From Lactarius indigo (taxonomy: Eukaryota > Basidiomycota > Agaricomycetes > Russulales > Russulaceae), in assembly GCA_025766275.1 (NCBI GenBank), contig JAFKAC010000146.1, forward strand, positions 1 to 64,000: DNA of 64,000 bases. Direction: 5' to 3'. The translations under genes and the position numbers were made by a program. This document shows positions 54,321 to 64,000 of the stretch, one piece after another (position 1 is the first letter of the stretch; each line of letters starts with the position of its first letter). The notes below the pieces were generated by a model, which did not search any database, was not told where the DNA came from, and worked only from the letters and a program-made list of their open reading frames with translations.

Positions 54321-54946
54321 TGATGAACAGCACACATAGATAGCTTACTCACAGAGGGACAAAGTGTTCTGTGGTGAGACAAGCTGGGTGGCTGGAAGCA
54401 GCAACAGGGGAAGTCTAGCAAGGTAAAGCAAAGTGTCTGGCACACAAGCAGTGAGAACTGATATTGTTACATTGAAGAGAAGGGAGCTTACCTGGCACAC
54501 AAGCAGTGAGAACTGATGTGGACCAGGGGCGTACATGGTACTCTACTTATACACTTTCTGGTAGTGACACTGTACAAGGGATGTAACACTAAGTCACGCA
54601 GTACAAGGAAGTATTGTTCTACAAACGGACAAAGGAGTGGACGTTCTGAGAACAAGGAAAGAAAGAATAAGGAGAGTCCAGAAGCAAATGATATCATAGT
54701 GACATCATAATAAAGATAAAGCTAAGTATGGAACAAAGGAAGGTACAAAGGCGTTATACAACGCAGAGTCCGGATGTATGATGTCATTAGAAGTACAGTG
54801 ATGTCATAAATGACGCAATGGTAAGTCCAGATTGTACAGATCAATCAGTATCTAATCTACAAGTCCTGTATATCTAATCTAAAGCAGTCCATGCTGCAAG
54901 TCCGGTCCGTACGAGCCGCTAAGTGCGCAAGGGTCACTTATCAACA
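54321..54946 (-). repeat. Solo LTR inside the chromovirus pol gene
   Basis: A 626-bp unit, TGTTGATAAGTGACCC ... GCTGTTCATCA on the minus strand, is bounded by GTTGT duplicates (54316-54320 and 54947-54951). It truncates the integrase frame after NLKTT, adding VDK and a stop. Without it the frame continues directly into HPSFKLAP. Inside it, GGCACACAAGCAGTGAGAAC occurs twice, 55 bp apart. No internal retrotransposon sequence remains, so LTR-LTR recombination is implied. Confidence 0.9.
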
Positions 54947-57696
54947 GTTGTTTTCAAGTTCCTGGCATCCAGCCACACACTATCTCCTTCTGTGTGTTGT
55001 TCGAAGCGAGAGGATCCTTTGTAGAGTGACTGTGCATGGGTAATTGCTGCTTGGGCGGTCCTTCTGGCTTCCTGGATTCGCTCCAATCTTTCTTGTGTTC
55101 CTGGTACTGTGGTTGTTCTTTCTGGTTGGTGTACTCTTGGGATGTATCCAAGGATTAATTCGTAGGGTGTCTTTTTAGTGGTTGCGCTTGGCCAGGAGTT
55201 GTGGGTGTACTGTGCCAGTGGTAGTAGCTCCGTCCAATTGTCTTGTTGATGGTTTATGAACATTCGGAGGTACTGTTCTAACCACTGGTTTGTTCGCTCT
55301 GATTGTCCATCTGTTTGTGGGTGGTATGCTGTGCTGATGTTTTGTTCTATGTCAAGCACTCTGCACAGTTCTTTGATGAACTTCGCTGTGAATCTGGGGT
55401 CTCTGTCGGAGATGACCCTTCTTGGTAGTCCATAGTGTGGCAGGACAGTTTTGGCATAGAGTTTTGCCACTCCTTCTGCGTCTATTGTTTCGCTGCATGG
55501 GATAAAGAAGGCTGCTTTGGAACAGTCATGATCCGTGATGGTGAGAATTGTGTCATTGTCTTCTGATTGGGGTAGCTTTGTGATAAAGTCTAGAGCGATG
55601 GTTTCAAAAGGGAGTGCTTCTGGGTTAGTCTTGATGGGGAATATCGGCGGTTTCGGGTTCCCAGGGAAGTTCTTGTTTGATTGGCATGTGGCACAGCCCT
55701 TTACATATGCGGATATGTCGTCTTTCATGTTTGGCCACCAATAGTCTTGTGACACTAGCCACAAGGTCTTTGTTATTCCGGGGTGTCCAGCTGTTTTTGT
55801 ATCGTGAAACAGGGAAATTACCCCCCTCTTTAGCGGTGTGTTGTCCACAACCACCAGTTTGTCACCTCTCCACCAGTGTTTGCCTTGTTTTACTAAGTGG
55901 AAGGGGGCGGCCCACTCGTCCAGAGTGTCTTGGTGGTCTATTTGGTGTGCCATGACCCGGTCATCTATCCTTATGGAGAGAGCGGAGTTTACGAAGATGG
56001 TTGGGGTCAGGACCACTACATCAGTGTTATCCCCTGCTCCGGTGTCGTGGTCAGGGCGTCTTGACAGGGCATCAGCATGGTTTTGGGGTCCGGGCTTGTG
56101 GTGAAGTTTGATGTGATAGTCTGCAAGTCTGGGGATGTATCGCGCCACTCTCCTATTGATTTGTCGAGGGTGGCGGTAATACTCTAGGTTTTTGTGGTCT
56201 GTAAACACTGTGATTTCGTGGGGGGATCCTAAAAGAAGGTGTCTCCAGTGTTCCAGTCCTCTGATTACTGCCAGGAGTTCCCTGTCATGGATGTCATAGT
56301 TGTGCTCCGCTTCAGAAAATGATTTGGAGAAGTATCCCACAGCTTGTGGTTTGTTTCGGCTGTCTCTTTGTGTTAAGATTGCCCCTGTGGCGAAAGCGGA
56401 GGCATCTACTTCTAGTTCGAAAGGTTTGTCCATATCTGGTTGGCATAAGATGGGGTCTTTGCACACAAGCGTGATGAGAGCTTCTAAGGCTTCTGCTGCT
56501 TCCTTTGTCCATCTGAAGGGTCCTTCTGACGTCTTTATTGTGTCCGTGATGGGTCTTGCTAAGTGAGCGAAGTTGGGGATGAAGGGTCGCTGATAACTTA
56601 GTGTTCCCAACACGCTTCTTGCTTGTTTGACTGACTTGATGTCTCTTGGCCAGTCTTTTAGTCCTTCTACCTTCTTTGGGTCGATTTTGATTTGAGACCC
56701 ATCGATGACAATGCCTAGGTAGTGGATCTTTCTTTGTTCGAACACACATTTCGACGCTTTAAGGAAATAAGATTCCTTTTCACAGATTTCCAGGAATTCG
56801 TGTACAATTTGTCTGTGGCGTTCTGTATCTTCTTCTGTGGCTATCAGGACATCGTCCATGTACACAAATAGCTCTCTTGGGTATTTGTCCATAAGTGGTC
56901 GAAGTATTCTGCTCATGGTCCTTGCAAAGGTAGCTGGTGCATTTGTGAGGCCGAAGGTCATGACTCGAGGGATGAACAGCCCCCTTGGTGTCTTGAAGGC
57001 TGCCTTCCATTGGTCTTCCTCTTTTATGCGGATATTATGGTATCCCCATCTGATATCGAACTTTGAGAACAGTGTTTTCCCATTTAAGTTGGTCAGGATG
57101 TCGGAGATGAGAGGTAGTGGGTAAGTGTCTTTTATTGTCCAGGTGTTTAGGGGTCTGTAGTCCAGGATAGGGCGCAACCCTCCGTCTGTTTTCTTTCTGA
57201 AGAAGAAGGAGGAAGCGTAGGGGGAGCTTCCTTCATAGATGTATCCTTTTGCTATGTTTTCGTCGAGATATGCCTTCAGCTCCTTGTCTTCTTCTGGAGT
57301 CAAGGGGTAGATTTTGCAGTTGATCTTGTTGGGTGCATCTGGTCGCAATGTGATGGGATGGTCTTCTTCTCTTTCTGGGGGAAAGCGCTGTGCTTCTTCG
57401 TCTGAGAATACTTTGTTGTGGCGCTGGTATTCTTCTGGGATTGCGGTTTCTTTTACTGGGTCAAAGGTTGTTTTGGTTGCTGCCGCTTTCGCTTCTTGGT
57501 GTCGCTTTCTTCGGAAGCGGTACCCTCCTGTCAGGATGGTGATGGCTTCTCCTTTCAGCTCTTGTTTCTTCCAGTCTATGTCTGGGTTTTCGTGTTCGAA
57601 CCAGGGGTATCCAAAGATCATTCTGTCTTCTCCTAGGCTCGTTACGAAAAACTGGAAAGGAGTTTCTTCTTCTCCTCTTTTATCCATAGCTGGCAT
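54947..57696 (-). CDS. Chromovirus reverse transcriptase, RNase H, integrase
   Basis: The frame begins in the end of the protease (FFVTSLGEDRMIFGYPWFEH). Reverse transcriptase: ILDYRPLNTWTIKDTYPLPL, SKFDIRWGYHNIRI, FGLTNAPATF, and the catalytic FVYMDDVLIA. RNase H: ELEVDASAFATGAILTQ, HDRELLAVIRGLEHW, TDHKNLEYY. Integrase: zinc-binding HPGITKTLWLVSQDYWWPNM with CATC, catalytic Asp in ALDFITKLP and ISDRDPRFTAKFIKEL, and Glu region YHPQTDGQSERTNQWLEQYL. All expected catalytic residues are present. The frame is cut at its 3' end by the solo LTR. No internal stop occurs over about 900 codons, in keeping with recent activity. Confidence 0.95.
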
Positions 57697-57959
57697 GTTT
57701 CTGTCATGGTGCCATCTTTGTTTAGCGATCCATCCACATTCCGGACCAATCTGGGTGGTTTCAGAGGAGTGGTTCCTAGTCCAAGTTTTTGGATTAGGTT
57801 TCGGTCGATTAGGTTGTCTGTTGCACCACTGTCTAGCAGCACATTTATGCGAGCTTCTTTGTAGTAAAGGCGAACGAGGACTTTGATTGTCATAGCACTA
57901 TCGCGAACACTATACATTGAATTGGCCTCCCTGTCAGCTCTCACAGGTCGGCATCGCAA
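57642..57959 (-). CDS. Chromovirus aspartic protease, frame-interrupted
   Basis: The frame opens in the overlap with the end of gag (57941-57959), a likely place for programmed frameshifting between gag and pol. It shows the active-site motif VLLDSGATDNLID and LVRNVDGSLNKDGTM. The reading then needs to change frame within an A/G-rich run (about 57665-57690) to reach the strand leading to FFVTSLGEDRMIFGYPW in the reverse-transcriptase frame. That second shift falls inside the protease fold and is more easily explained by an indel or sequence error than by programmed frameshifting. Confidence 0.8.
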   Translation of the reverse strand: MRCRPVRADREANSMYSVRDSAMTIKVLVRLYYKEARINVLLDSGATDNLIDRNLIQKLGLGTTPLKPPRLVRNVDGSLNKDGTMTETCQLWIKEEKKKLLSSFS

Positions 57960-59632
57960 AAATCCTGATCTAAGGCATAGTAGCGTCTCTTTTCGTCCTC
58001 TGTCATGCCTTGGACGAGTGCATGGGCTTGTCGGACTTTATCTTCGGTTGTGGTAGCAGCTACTGATGAGGTGCTTGCTTCTGGGGTGTATGGGGGTGCA
58101 GTGTCCGCTTCTTGGGTGTCTGTGGCTCTGGCTTTGGTTTGGTTGGTGGTGTTTTGTCGTTGACAGTTCCTAGCCATGTGTCCTTGCTGTCTGCATTTGA
58201 AGCAGCGTCCTTCTTTCATGAGGGCTTTCTTTTCTTCTTCGGTAAGCTTCTTAAAGGGGGTGGAGGTGGTGGCATCTACATCCATTGCATTTGGGTCTCG
58301 CTTTGGTCGTCCTTGATGGACATTTTGAGTTGGCCCTGGGTTTCTGTTCCCTGGTCTGGCTTTTAGCAGCTTCCAGCATTGGTGTTCTGCTCTGGCAGCG
58401 GTTTGCCACTCGTCCATGGTGTTTGGGATGGTGGTTCTCATAAGGCAGGCACGATACAGTCCTGTGGGTAGTCCTCTTTTGAAGAATTCCACCGTTCCAG
58501 GGGCATCTCTTGCCCATCCTGCTATTCCTGCAAGGTGTTCGAAGTCGAGAATGTAACTGTCCAATGCTCCACCCTGCATCGTCAAACTGATGAGCTTCTG
58601 ATAGGCTCTTTCTTTGTTTAGAGTGTCGGTCCAGTCTCTGTCGAAGGTGTCGAGGAAACCGTCCCAAAGGTCTTTGCTGTTTTTGGTGAGGGCTTTGGTG
58701 GGGTCTGCTAGTGCCGCTTCCATGTCATCTTCAGTTTGGTTGACCCATAGCTGTACACCGGGTCCTTTGAACATTGTAAGGGCGAATAGTACTCGTGCAT
58801 AAGGTTCTTTGATGAGTTCATTTTCACTGTTTAACTTGATGTATCGTAGTAGTTCTCTTTTGAACTGACCACTCTCTGTTCTATCTCCGGTGAACGGAGT
58901 AGGGGGTGCTCCTTTGAGTCCTCCTGAGCTCGTTGTTGGTGTTCCTCCTGTTCCGGTGCTTGAGCCGGTACCTGTGCCAGTGCCTGTGGCGTTTACAGCT
59001 GACATGATAAATGTTGGCTGTGGTGTGATGGGGATCTGGGGTGGTTCGACTGGGGAGGGCAATCTGATTGGTGGTAGTGTGGCTGGGAATCCTTCTTCTG
59101 CTGGGGATGGTTCTATCCAGATAGGGATAGTGGGGCTGGCTTGTGACGAAGCTTGTGTGGGTACTGTGATGTCTAGGCGGTGTTCTGAGGAGTGAGATAG
59201 TTCTGAGTGTGATTCTGCTTCGTCTGAGCTGGGTTCTTCCGATGATGAGTCTTGTTGTAGTCCGTATGTTCCCCTAGTGTTTCTTGGTGCTGAGGATGAT
59301 TGTTGTGTGGGTGTTTCTGGGTTCTGTTCGTCTTCTTCGTTCCACCAGCCTAGTCCTTCAGCAAATCTGTGTGGTGTGATGTTTATGGCTCTGGTGTGGT
59401 ATGTGTTCTGAAAGTATCTGAGGATGTACCAGTTGTTGTTGATAAATTCCACTGGTCTGAGTTCGCCTTTGATGAGGCACTTGTAACAAGGTGGTCTGCC
59501 TGATGTTGTGGCCCAACGAGCTCCTCTTCCTAGTTGACTGCTTTTAACGTGGTGTGGGAGGTCGTCTTGTGTTCTGGTTGTGACTGGGGTCCAATCGTTG
59601 TCTGATTCAAAGGTGACACTGATGCTAGCCAC
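57941..59632 (-). CDS. Chromovirus Gag
   Basis: About 563 residues. The N-terminal part contains a small region with CYKCLIKGELRPVEFINNNW (unusual for Gag), then a Ser/Glu-rich linker and a Gly/Thr-rich stretch (GTGTGTGSSTGTGG). The Gag core follows (TPFTGDRTESGQFKRELLRY, VQLWVNQTEDDMEAALADPT, YILDFEHLAGIAGWARDAPG, EFFKRGLPTGLYRACLM), then a CCHC knuckle CFKCRQQGHMARNC. It ends 18 bp into the protease frame. The N-terminal domain before the core is also found, in related form, in the gypsy element at 62641, suggesting one lineage. Confidence 0.9.
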   Translation of the reverse strand: MASISVTFESDNDWTPVTTRTQDDLPHHVKSSQLGRGARWATTSGRPPCYKCLIKGELRPVEFINNNWYILRYFQNTYHTRAINITPHRFAEGLGWWNEEDEQNPETPTQQSSSAPRNTRGTYGLQQDSSSEEPSSDEAESHSELSHSSEHRLDITVPTQASSQASPTIPIWIEPSPAEEGFPATLPPIRLPSPVEPPQIPITPQPTFIMSAVNATGTGTGTGSSTGTGGTPTTSSGGLKGAPPTPFTGDRTESGQFKRELLRYIKLNSENELIKEPYARVLFALTMFKGPGVQLWVNQTEDDMEAALADPTKALTKNSKDLWDGFLDTFDRDWTDTLNKERAYQKLISLTMQGGALDSYILDFEHLAGIAGWARDAPGTVEFFKRGLPTGLYRACLMRTTIPNTMDEWQTAARAEHQCWKLLKARPGNRNPGPTQNVHQGRPKRDPNAMDVDATTSTPFKKLTEEEKKALMKEGRCFKCRQQGHMARNCQRQNTTNQTKARATDTQEADTAPPYTPEASTSSVAATTTEDKVRQAHALVQGMTEDEKRRYYALDQDFCDADL

Positions 59633-59841
59633 GATTGTGGTCTGTCTTGGGTGCTGATTTGTGTAAGGGGATGGCTGAAGCGGCCTCTTGTGTCAGGGAG
59701 GATCCGTCGCCCGGCTATGCCGTCGTTTCTGGGTTCTTTTGGAGTGTCTGGTTGTTGGCTGATGCATCCTCTTGGATCGTCGCCCACTCTGCTGTGTGGC
59801 AGTAGTGTCTTAGGTGTGTTGGGAGTTGTAGACTTGGCTTA

Positions 59842-60419
59842 TGTTACGCCCTAGCAGGGGCGTGGGTTCTGAAGGTTTCTAATCACACAAGTATCAAGCG
59901 AAGACCTCTGTTGTCTTATTGCTATGAAATACAAGTGGCGAAAATGTGGCACAAGGTGCAGCACTACTCTGTAAGGTAGGACTCCTTGTCCGAAGTGTCT
60001 GACACTTCTCTACACTTGATCTTGCTAGTGCACAGAGTATAACAGGTGTGACGCGTTGATATAGTTCAACTGCAAAGACTTCGAAGTGTCCTGGTTAGGG
60101 ACTGAGATAGGGGATGCACAAGAAGAGGAGAATAAGGCGAGGTCACACCAAAGTACGGAGGCGAGGTTGCTAGATTGCAAACGAAGCCAAGTCTGGCTTC
60201 CTACGGTCTATGGTACAGGTTTATATAGGACAGGGTTCCAAACAACATGAACACAAGTCCACACAATATCAAAGAGACTAAACGGAGTAAACAGGAGTTC
60301 GGATCAAAGAAACAGCGCCACTAGTAACAGTAGCTCCTTTGGTAACAAGGTATGGTACAGAAGGGGAAGGCAGGGTGGGGACATACTGTGGTTTAAGTCC
60401 GAAGCGTCGGATCATAACA
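59842..60419 (-). repeat. 5' LTR of the chromovirus
   Basis: Partner of 51842-52419 with one visible difference (position 59987). The internal region begins TAAGCCAAGTCTACAAC on the minus strand; this would be the primer-binding area, but I cannot match it to a tRNA by eye. Confidence 0.92.
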
Positions 60420-60765
60420 CCCGTCCAAATGAAAGCCAACGGGCAGTGGAATCGCGCTGTGCTGCAAGACGTCCTCTATGTACCCGAACTCCACGGAAAC
60501 CTCCTATCAGTTCCGCAACTTGCTCGGCGTGGCGCAGACGTTCGCTTCACAGAAGGGGGTTGTCAAATTTACGACCAACATGGCATACTCACCTGTGAGG
60601 GCACCCTCCGCAGGAACCTGTACATCATGTCAATCCGCATCATATCCCCCGAAAGCGCCCGCGTTGCAGTGGCCCAAGTCGACACATTCCCCATTGACGG
60701 TGAGGAACTTGCCCCATGTGCAGAAGCCGCCCTAGTTGCGCGCAGTGCAACATCAAAAGCTGATG
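60420..60765 (+). CDS. Copia polyprotein, middle part (after protease)
   Basis: After removal of the chromovirus and one CCCGT the frame reads on from RIPV into QMKANGQWNRAVLQDVLYVP, then ELHGNLLSVPQLARRG and a segment leading to TSKAD. This is the protease-to-GAG-pre-integrase linker region of Ty1/copia proteins. It is interrupted after GAT G by the solo LTR at 60766. Confidence 0.85.
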
Positions 60766-61538
60766 TGTCACGGACGCTCTATTTTTGCCTTATTTTTCCG
60801 TATTTTTATGGATATATTTGGTGAAGATACGAGTCTCTAGCGTTGTGTCAAACATCCAAGTCCTTATCATTAGATATGATAAGATGGTTAGTCACGTGAT
60901 GCCAACATGTGCACCTACAAGCACGTGACCCTGGGACAGTAACTCCCTTATAGGATGTTACCTCTTTAGGTCACTTTCCTCATTAGTACAGTAGTTTCTC
61001 ATTGGACGATAAGCAGGGAACATTCTAGATAGTTCTAGACTACGTTGTTATAGGGTTGTGACTCATAGATAAGGACACGTCATTGTTCTGTCAGCGTTAA
61101 TGACTGTGCATCAGTCAGCACAATAGATAACGCTATTATTAGACATGATGCGTCAGCGTCTAACTCATTACTATTACACGTACCTTTAGTAATAAGGTTC
61201 TATAGTAATTCGAACTCAGCCGCAGCAGTGTATATAAACCCTCATGTAGCGTCCTGAGTGGAACCAACTTGTCCTCTTGGTTCTCCACTCAGGTATGTAT
61301 CATCCCTTGTATTCCCTTACCTCTCCAATGTTAACTTGTCCTCTTGGTTCTCCACTCAGCGTGCCACTGCGTGATCACTTGACCTTTGGTCTTGAATAAA
61401 GACCTCACGTGTGTCTACTCTCCGCAGTGACTGTACGTTCGGCGCGTGACTTGTCTCCGCGCTAGGCTTGGGTGTGCTACTAGTTCAGTTCACTTACCTT
61501 CTCTTGGTCTAGTTGTCGCGATAAGTCATACCGCTACA
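60766..61538 (+). repeat. 773-bp solo LTR inside copia
   Basis: TGTCACGGACGCTC ... CATACCGCTACA with TGATG duplicated at 60761-60765 and 61539-61543. It contains a TATA-like TATATAAACC (about 61232) and a duplicated block ACTTGTCCTCTTGGTTCTCC (about 61267 and 61336). Removing it plus one TGATG rejoins the copia frame (ADV then HTWHRRFGHLN). The orientation call is based on the TATA-like box only. Confidence 0.9.
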
Positions 61539-61542
61539 TGAT

Positions 61543-62036
61543 GTGCACACCTGGCACCGCCGGTTTGGCCACCTCAATGTCGACGCTGTCCTAAACATGG
61601 TGCGCAAGGGAATGGTCAGAGGGATGGAAATTGCTGGAAGTACATCACTCACCTCACATCACTGCGACGCCTGCCTCATGGGCAAGCAGACGCGTGCCGA
61701 AATCCAGCAGACAACGGAGACACGTGCCAGCGAAGTCCTCGGCCGAGTCTTCTCCGACATCTGTGGCAAGCTGCCCACGCGTTCCCACCAGGGCTTCGAG
61801 TATTTTGTCACCTGGATCGACGACGCATCACACAAGGTCTTCGTGACCGGTCTCCACGAAAAGTCTGAAGTTGTCACCCACCTGAAGGCTTTCGTTGCGT
61901 GTGCTGAACTTGAAACGGGCAAGTGCCTCAAGATCCTGCGTACTGATGGAGGGGGCAAGTATGTCGCAAACTCAGTGCAAGTGTACCTGAAAGACAAAGG
62001 GATTCAGCACGAAATGACAACACCAGATACACTGCA
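61543..62036 (+). CDS. Copia GAG-pre-integrase and integrase N-part
   Basis: HTWHRRFGHLNVDAVLNMVR with CDACLMGKQ is the HHCC zinc-binding region. RVFSDICGKLPTRSHQGFEY and VTWIDDASHKVFV carry the first two integrase acidic positions, and LKILRTDGGGKYVANSVQVY the next conserved block. The frame is cut after TTPDTLH by the second gypsy element at 62037. The reverse transcriptase and RNase H of this copia element should lie beyond the window. Confidence 0.9.
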
Positions 62037-62622
62037 TGTTACGATGTTTCCATTCCTGCCGTAATCTTTCTTTCGGACTCGTCCTTTCCTCTCTCTGTTT
62101 GACCCTTACCCTCACATTACGAGCCCTGTATGACTACGCGAACACTACGTTTACCCGGTTCCTATCATGCACTTTGCTTATTGTTGTTATCTTTCGATAA
62201 AGCTTGACATGTGCTAGTTTCCGTTCATTTCTCAGTCACGAGCGGACCCGCGTGATTCCCCTTTGTTCTTGATACAGACATCCTTTGTTCTCGTTATGTT
62301 TCATCTTTTGTTCTCTGACAAGGAACAGCATTGCGCCCTTGTCTGTACGGTACAACACCACGCGTATTTAAACCCAGTACTACCTAGCTTGTACGGTAGA
62401 CTAGACTTCTTGTGTAATACTACACTCGAACGCAGAGTCCCTTGTCTCCCGATCCCTGTCTTCGCTAGACCTTCGAGTCTTAGCCTCCCTCTACAGTCCA
62501 AGTGACATACGTCCTTGTGACTCTTGTGCACCATCTCTACTGAAGTCGAGCCTTTGAGCTTGGACTACCGAACGGACTGACTTAGTACAGGTTGTACTTA
62601 ACGCCCCTGTAGTGGCGTTACA
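62037..62622 (+). repeat. 5' LTR of the second gypsy element
   Basis: 586 bp, TG...CA ended. It contains TATTTAAACCCAG (about 62367), a TATA-like promoter candidate. The 3' end ACGCCCCTGTAGTGGCGTTACA forms a small hairpin and resembles the chromovirus LTR terminus, pointing to a related family. Confidence 0.8.
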
Positions 62623-62640
62623 TTAAGTCTAGTCTCCACA

Positions 62641-63894
62641 GTGGCTCTCACCAGCCGAAGCCGAACACAGTTCATCAAAGAGTACCTGGAGCGGCATCCC
62701 CAAGACGACCTAAGACCTTCCATCAAAGGTACCGCTCTTTGGAGGAACACCCCACACGACGAAGGGTACTACGTCTACGACCCCGACAAACTCACATACG
62801 AACCAATCAAATACATCGAAGACCAACATATCTGGGCCTACGTTGCCTACTCCGACTCAAAGCACTCCTGGTATTCCTACAAACCTGTCCCCACACACCT
62901 AGGCCTAGGACCAGGAAAAGGACAAATCAGCGCTATCGAAGCTGATTCTGATATCGAAGAACCATCCTCTGAACCTGACTTAGATAACCCAACACTTATG
63001 CCCACCATCCAATGACCTGTGGACTTCGCATTGTATGCCAACATGTCCGCCACCCAACTCTCCACCACCCTCACCACCTCACAACCAGCCGCAGGCTCCT
63101 CGGCAGCGAATCCTACAAGTAGTGGAGGACATCCTGTGGGAGGAAGTATGTCGACAAGCGGAGGAGGCACTGCGGGAGGCTCAGGAAGCCATCATGGAGG
63201 CGGTGCGCCTGGAGGTGGAGGCGGTGCGCCTGGAGGTGGAGGCGGTGCGCCTGGAGGCGGAGGCGGCGTGCCTGGGGGTGGAGGCGGCGGAGCAGCAGCA
63301 GGCCCCGCTGTTGGAGGACCTCCCCCACCAAACAGACGACTCGGAGGAAATCCCCTGCCAGAATTCACCGGAGATCGAGAAGCCAGTAGAGCTTTCCTCA
63401 ACACCTTCGCGCTCTACCGCAGAATGAATCTGAACATCCAACAGCTGACCCTCCCCTACTCTCGCGCCATGACCCTTCTCTCATACATCCGAGGACCGTT
63501 GGTAGACGACTGGGTCGAAGAACAAATACAGTGGTTAGCCGATCAACTAGTAGGAGGGGTAGCCATGAACGCCGAAAACCTGTGGAACACCATCAAAACA
63601 AGGTTTATCCAAGCCTACACAGATACCACGCAACAACAGAAGGCTCGCCACGCCATTCAAAATTTACGAATGGACAAGGAAGACATCGACACGTACATAG
63701 CCAAATTCTCCAATTTGGCAAACAAAGCAGGGTACAATAAAGACGAGGCAACGACCTTGGAAATCTTCCAAAAAGGACTCCTGAATGCGTTGGTCATAAA
63801 CGCAATCAAATTTCATCACCCCGTGGATTGGGATGATTGGAAAACAGCGGTCACACTCCAACAAGCGGAATATCTTCTGCTCAAAGATAGACTT
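62641..63894 (+). pseudogene. Gag of the second gypsy element, with TGA stop
   Basis: The N-terminal domain (FIKEYLERHPQDDLRPSIKG, DEGYYVYDPDKLTYEPIKYI) ends at TGA 63013-63015 and the same frame continues at once (VDFALYANMSATQLSTTLTT). After a Gly/Pro-rich repeat of about 21-bp units (63190-63290, APGGGGG) comes the Gag core: PEFTGDREASRAFLNTFALY, RAMTLLSYIRGPLVDDWVEE, NLWNTIKTRFIQAY, YIAKFSNLANKAGYNKDEAT. The part before the stop resembles the pre-core region of the chromovirus Gag in position, so one continuous protein is likely ancestral, although a two-ORF arrangement starting at a later ATG is possible. It is cut at 63895 by another LTR. Confidence 0.8.
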
Positions 63895-64000
63895 TGTTAT
63901 GATCCGACGCTTCGGACCTAAGTCACAGTATGTCTCCACCCTGCCTTCCCCCTTCTGTACTATACCTTGTCACCAATGGAGCTACTGTTACTAGTGATGA
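63895..64000 (+). repeat. LTR start of a third gypsy element
   Basis: TGTTATGATCCGACGCTTCG followed by sequence that matches the chromovirus LTR start (reverse complement of 52419 and 60419) with about ten to twelve differences in 106 bp. It is therefore a relative of the chromovirus, older or from another subfamily, in the opposite orientation. It runs off the window. Confidence 0.85.

Larger units (their letters stand above)
51842..60419 (-). mobile_element. Ty3/gypsy chromovirus inserted in copia, near-complete
   Basis: Two 578-bp LTRs (51842-52419 and 59842-60419) differ by one visible base (C at 51987, T at 59987), and CCCGT is duplicated at 51837-51841 and 60420-60424. Gag, protease, reverse transcriptase, RNase H, integrase and chromodomain are all present on the minus strand. 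A later 626-bp solo LTR (54321-54946) splits pol. Without that inserted LTR the element would be about 7.9 kb. Confidence 0.95.
62037..64000 (+). mobile_element. Second Ty3/gypsy element, 5' part only
   Basis: 5' LTR 62037-62622 (TGTTACGATGTTTCC ... GTGGCGTTACA), leader TTAAGTCTAGTCTCC, and gag from about 62641. It is inserted in the copia integrase after CTGCA (62032-62036); the right-hand duplication lies outside the window. Its gag is interrupted at 63895 by a third gypsy LTR. Confidence 0.85.

Noticed and set aside
52419..59854. Long plus-strand ORFs (for example 52419-52961, 53193-53732, 57314-57886)
   Set aside because: They are antisense shadows of the chromovirus gag and pol genes and have no motifs of their own.

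Overview
The window reads as nuclear DNA of a filamentous basidiomycete (Agaricomycetes-type). Genes are split by introns of about 45-65 nt with GT...AG ends. The recognisable families are ones expanded in mushroom-forming fungi: TET/JBP-like dioxygenase, DUF6589, Plavaka transposase, and Reb1/Rtf1-like Myb proteins. More than half of the DNA is mobile or derived from mobile elements. I saw no ribosomal RNA, no credible functional tRNA and no CRISPR. All assignments come from motif recognition by eye; no search was run.

Left part (1-13 kb): a frameshifted fragment resembling condensin subunit Cnd3/Ycg1; a five-exon TET/JBP-type 2OG-Fe(II) dioxygenase gene (minus, 1663-3409) with one apparent 1-nt frameshift next to its HxD motif; an internally deleted copy of an SPT5-like gene beside a foldback element; a DUF6589 gene; a locally duplicated SAP-like gene with a 5'-truncated LINE in its upstream region; and a Reb1/Rtf1-like Myb gene.

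Middle (13-34 kb): a coiled-coil gene, a WD40 gene ending in a membrane helix, a membrane/coiled-coil gene, a complete-looking SPT5-like gene (18632-21207), copia LTR remnants, a six- to seven-exon basidiomycete orphan gene, a very small two-exon gene, a coiled-coil gene, a TIR element with GGGCCTGTCCGGC ends, and long stretches with no convincing gene.

Right-centre (34-46 kb): a broken transposase-like gene. It is interrupted by a 2.1-kb foldback element whose inverted arms make up most of its length, by a tiny poly(A)-tailed insertion with a 14-bp duplication, and by a stop codon. Then follow a C2H2-type gene, a second Reb1-like gene, and a second full SPT5-like gene. The second SPT5-like gene is the parent-like version, in inverted orientation, of the deleted copy at 4 kb.

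Right end (46-64 kb): a Plavaka transposase remnant, a dyad-containing minisatellite of about 39 bp period, and a retrotransposon nest. A Ty1/copia element (from 50286) carries a nearly intact Ty3/gypsy chromovirus (51842-60419, 5-bp duplication, one visible difference between LTRs), a 773-bp solo LTR (60766-61538), and a second gypsy element (from 62037). The chromovirus contains another solo LTR (54321-54946). The second gypsy is itself cut by the LTR of a third gypsy (from 63895), which is related to the chromovirus. For the three insertions whose two ends are visible, removing the insert plus one duplication copy brings the host reading frame back together.

The most unusual items are the chromovirus pol protein, which runs past its chromodomain into a tail of about 400 residues ending in four Cys/His clusters; the dispersed SPT5-like/foldback duplication; the large foldback element; and the TET/JBP gene in a region where three transposon ORFs carry in-frame TGA stops, two of them at positions where CGA (arginine) is the likely ancestor.
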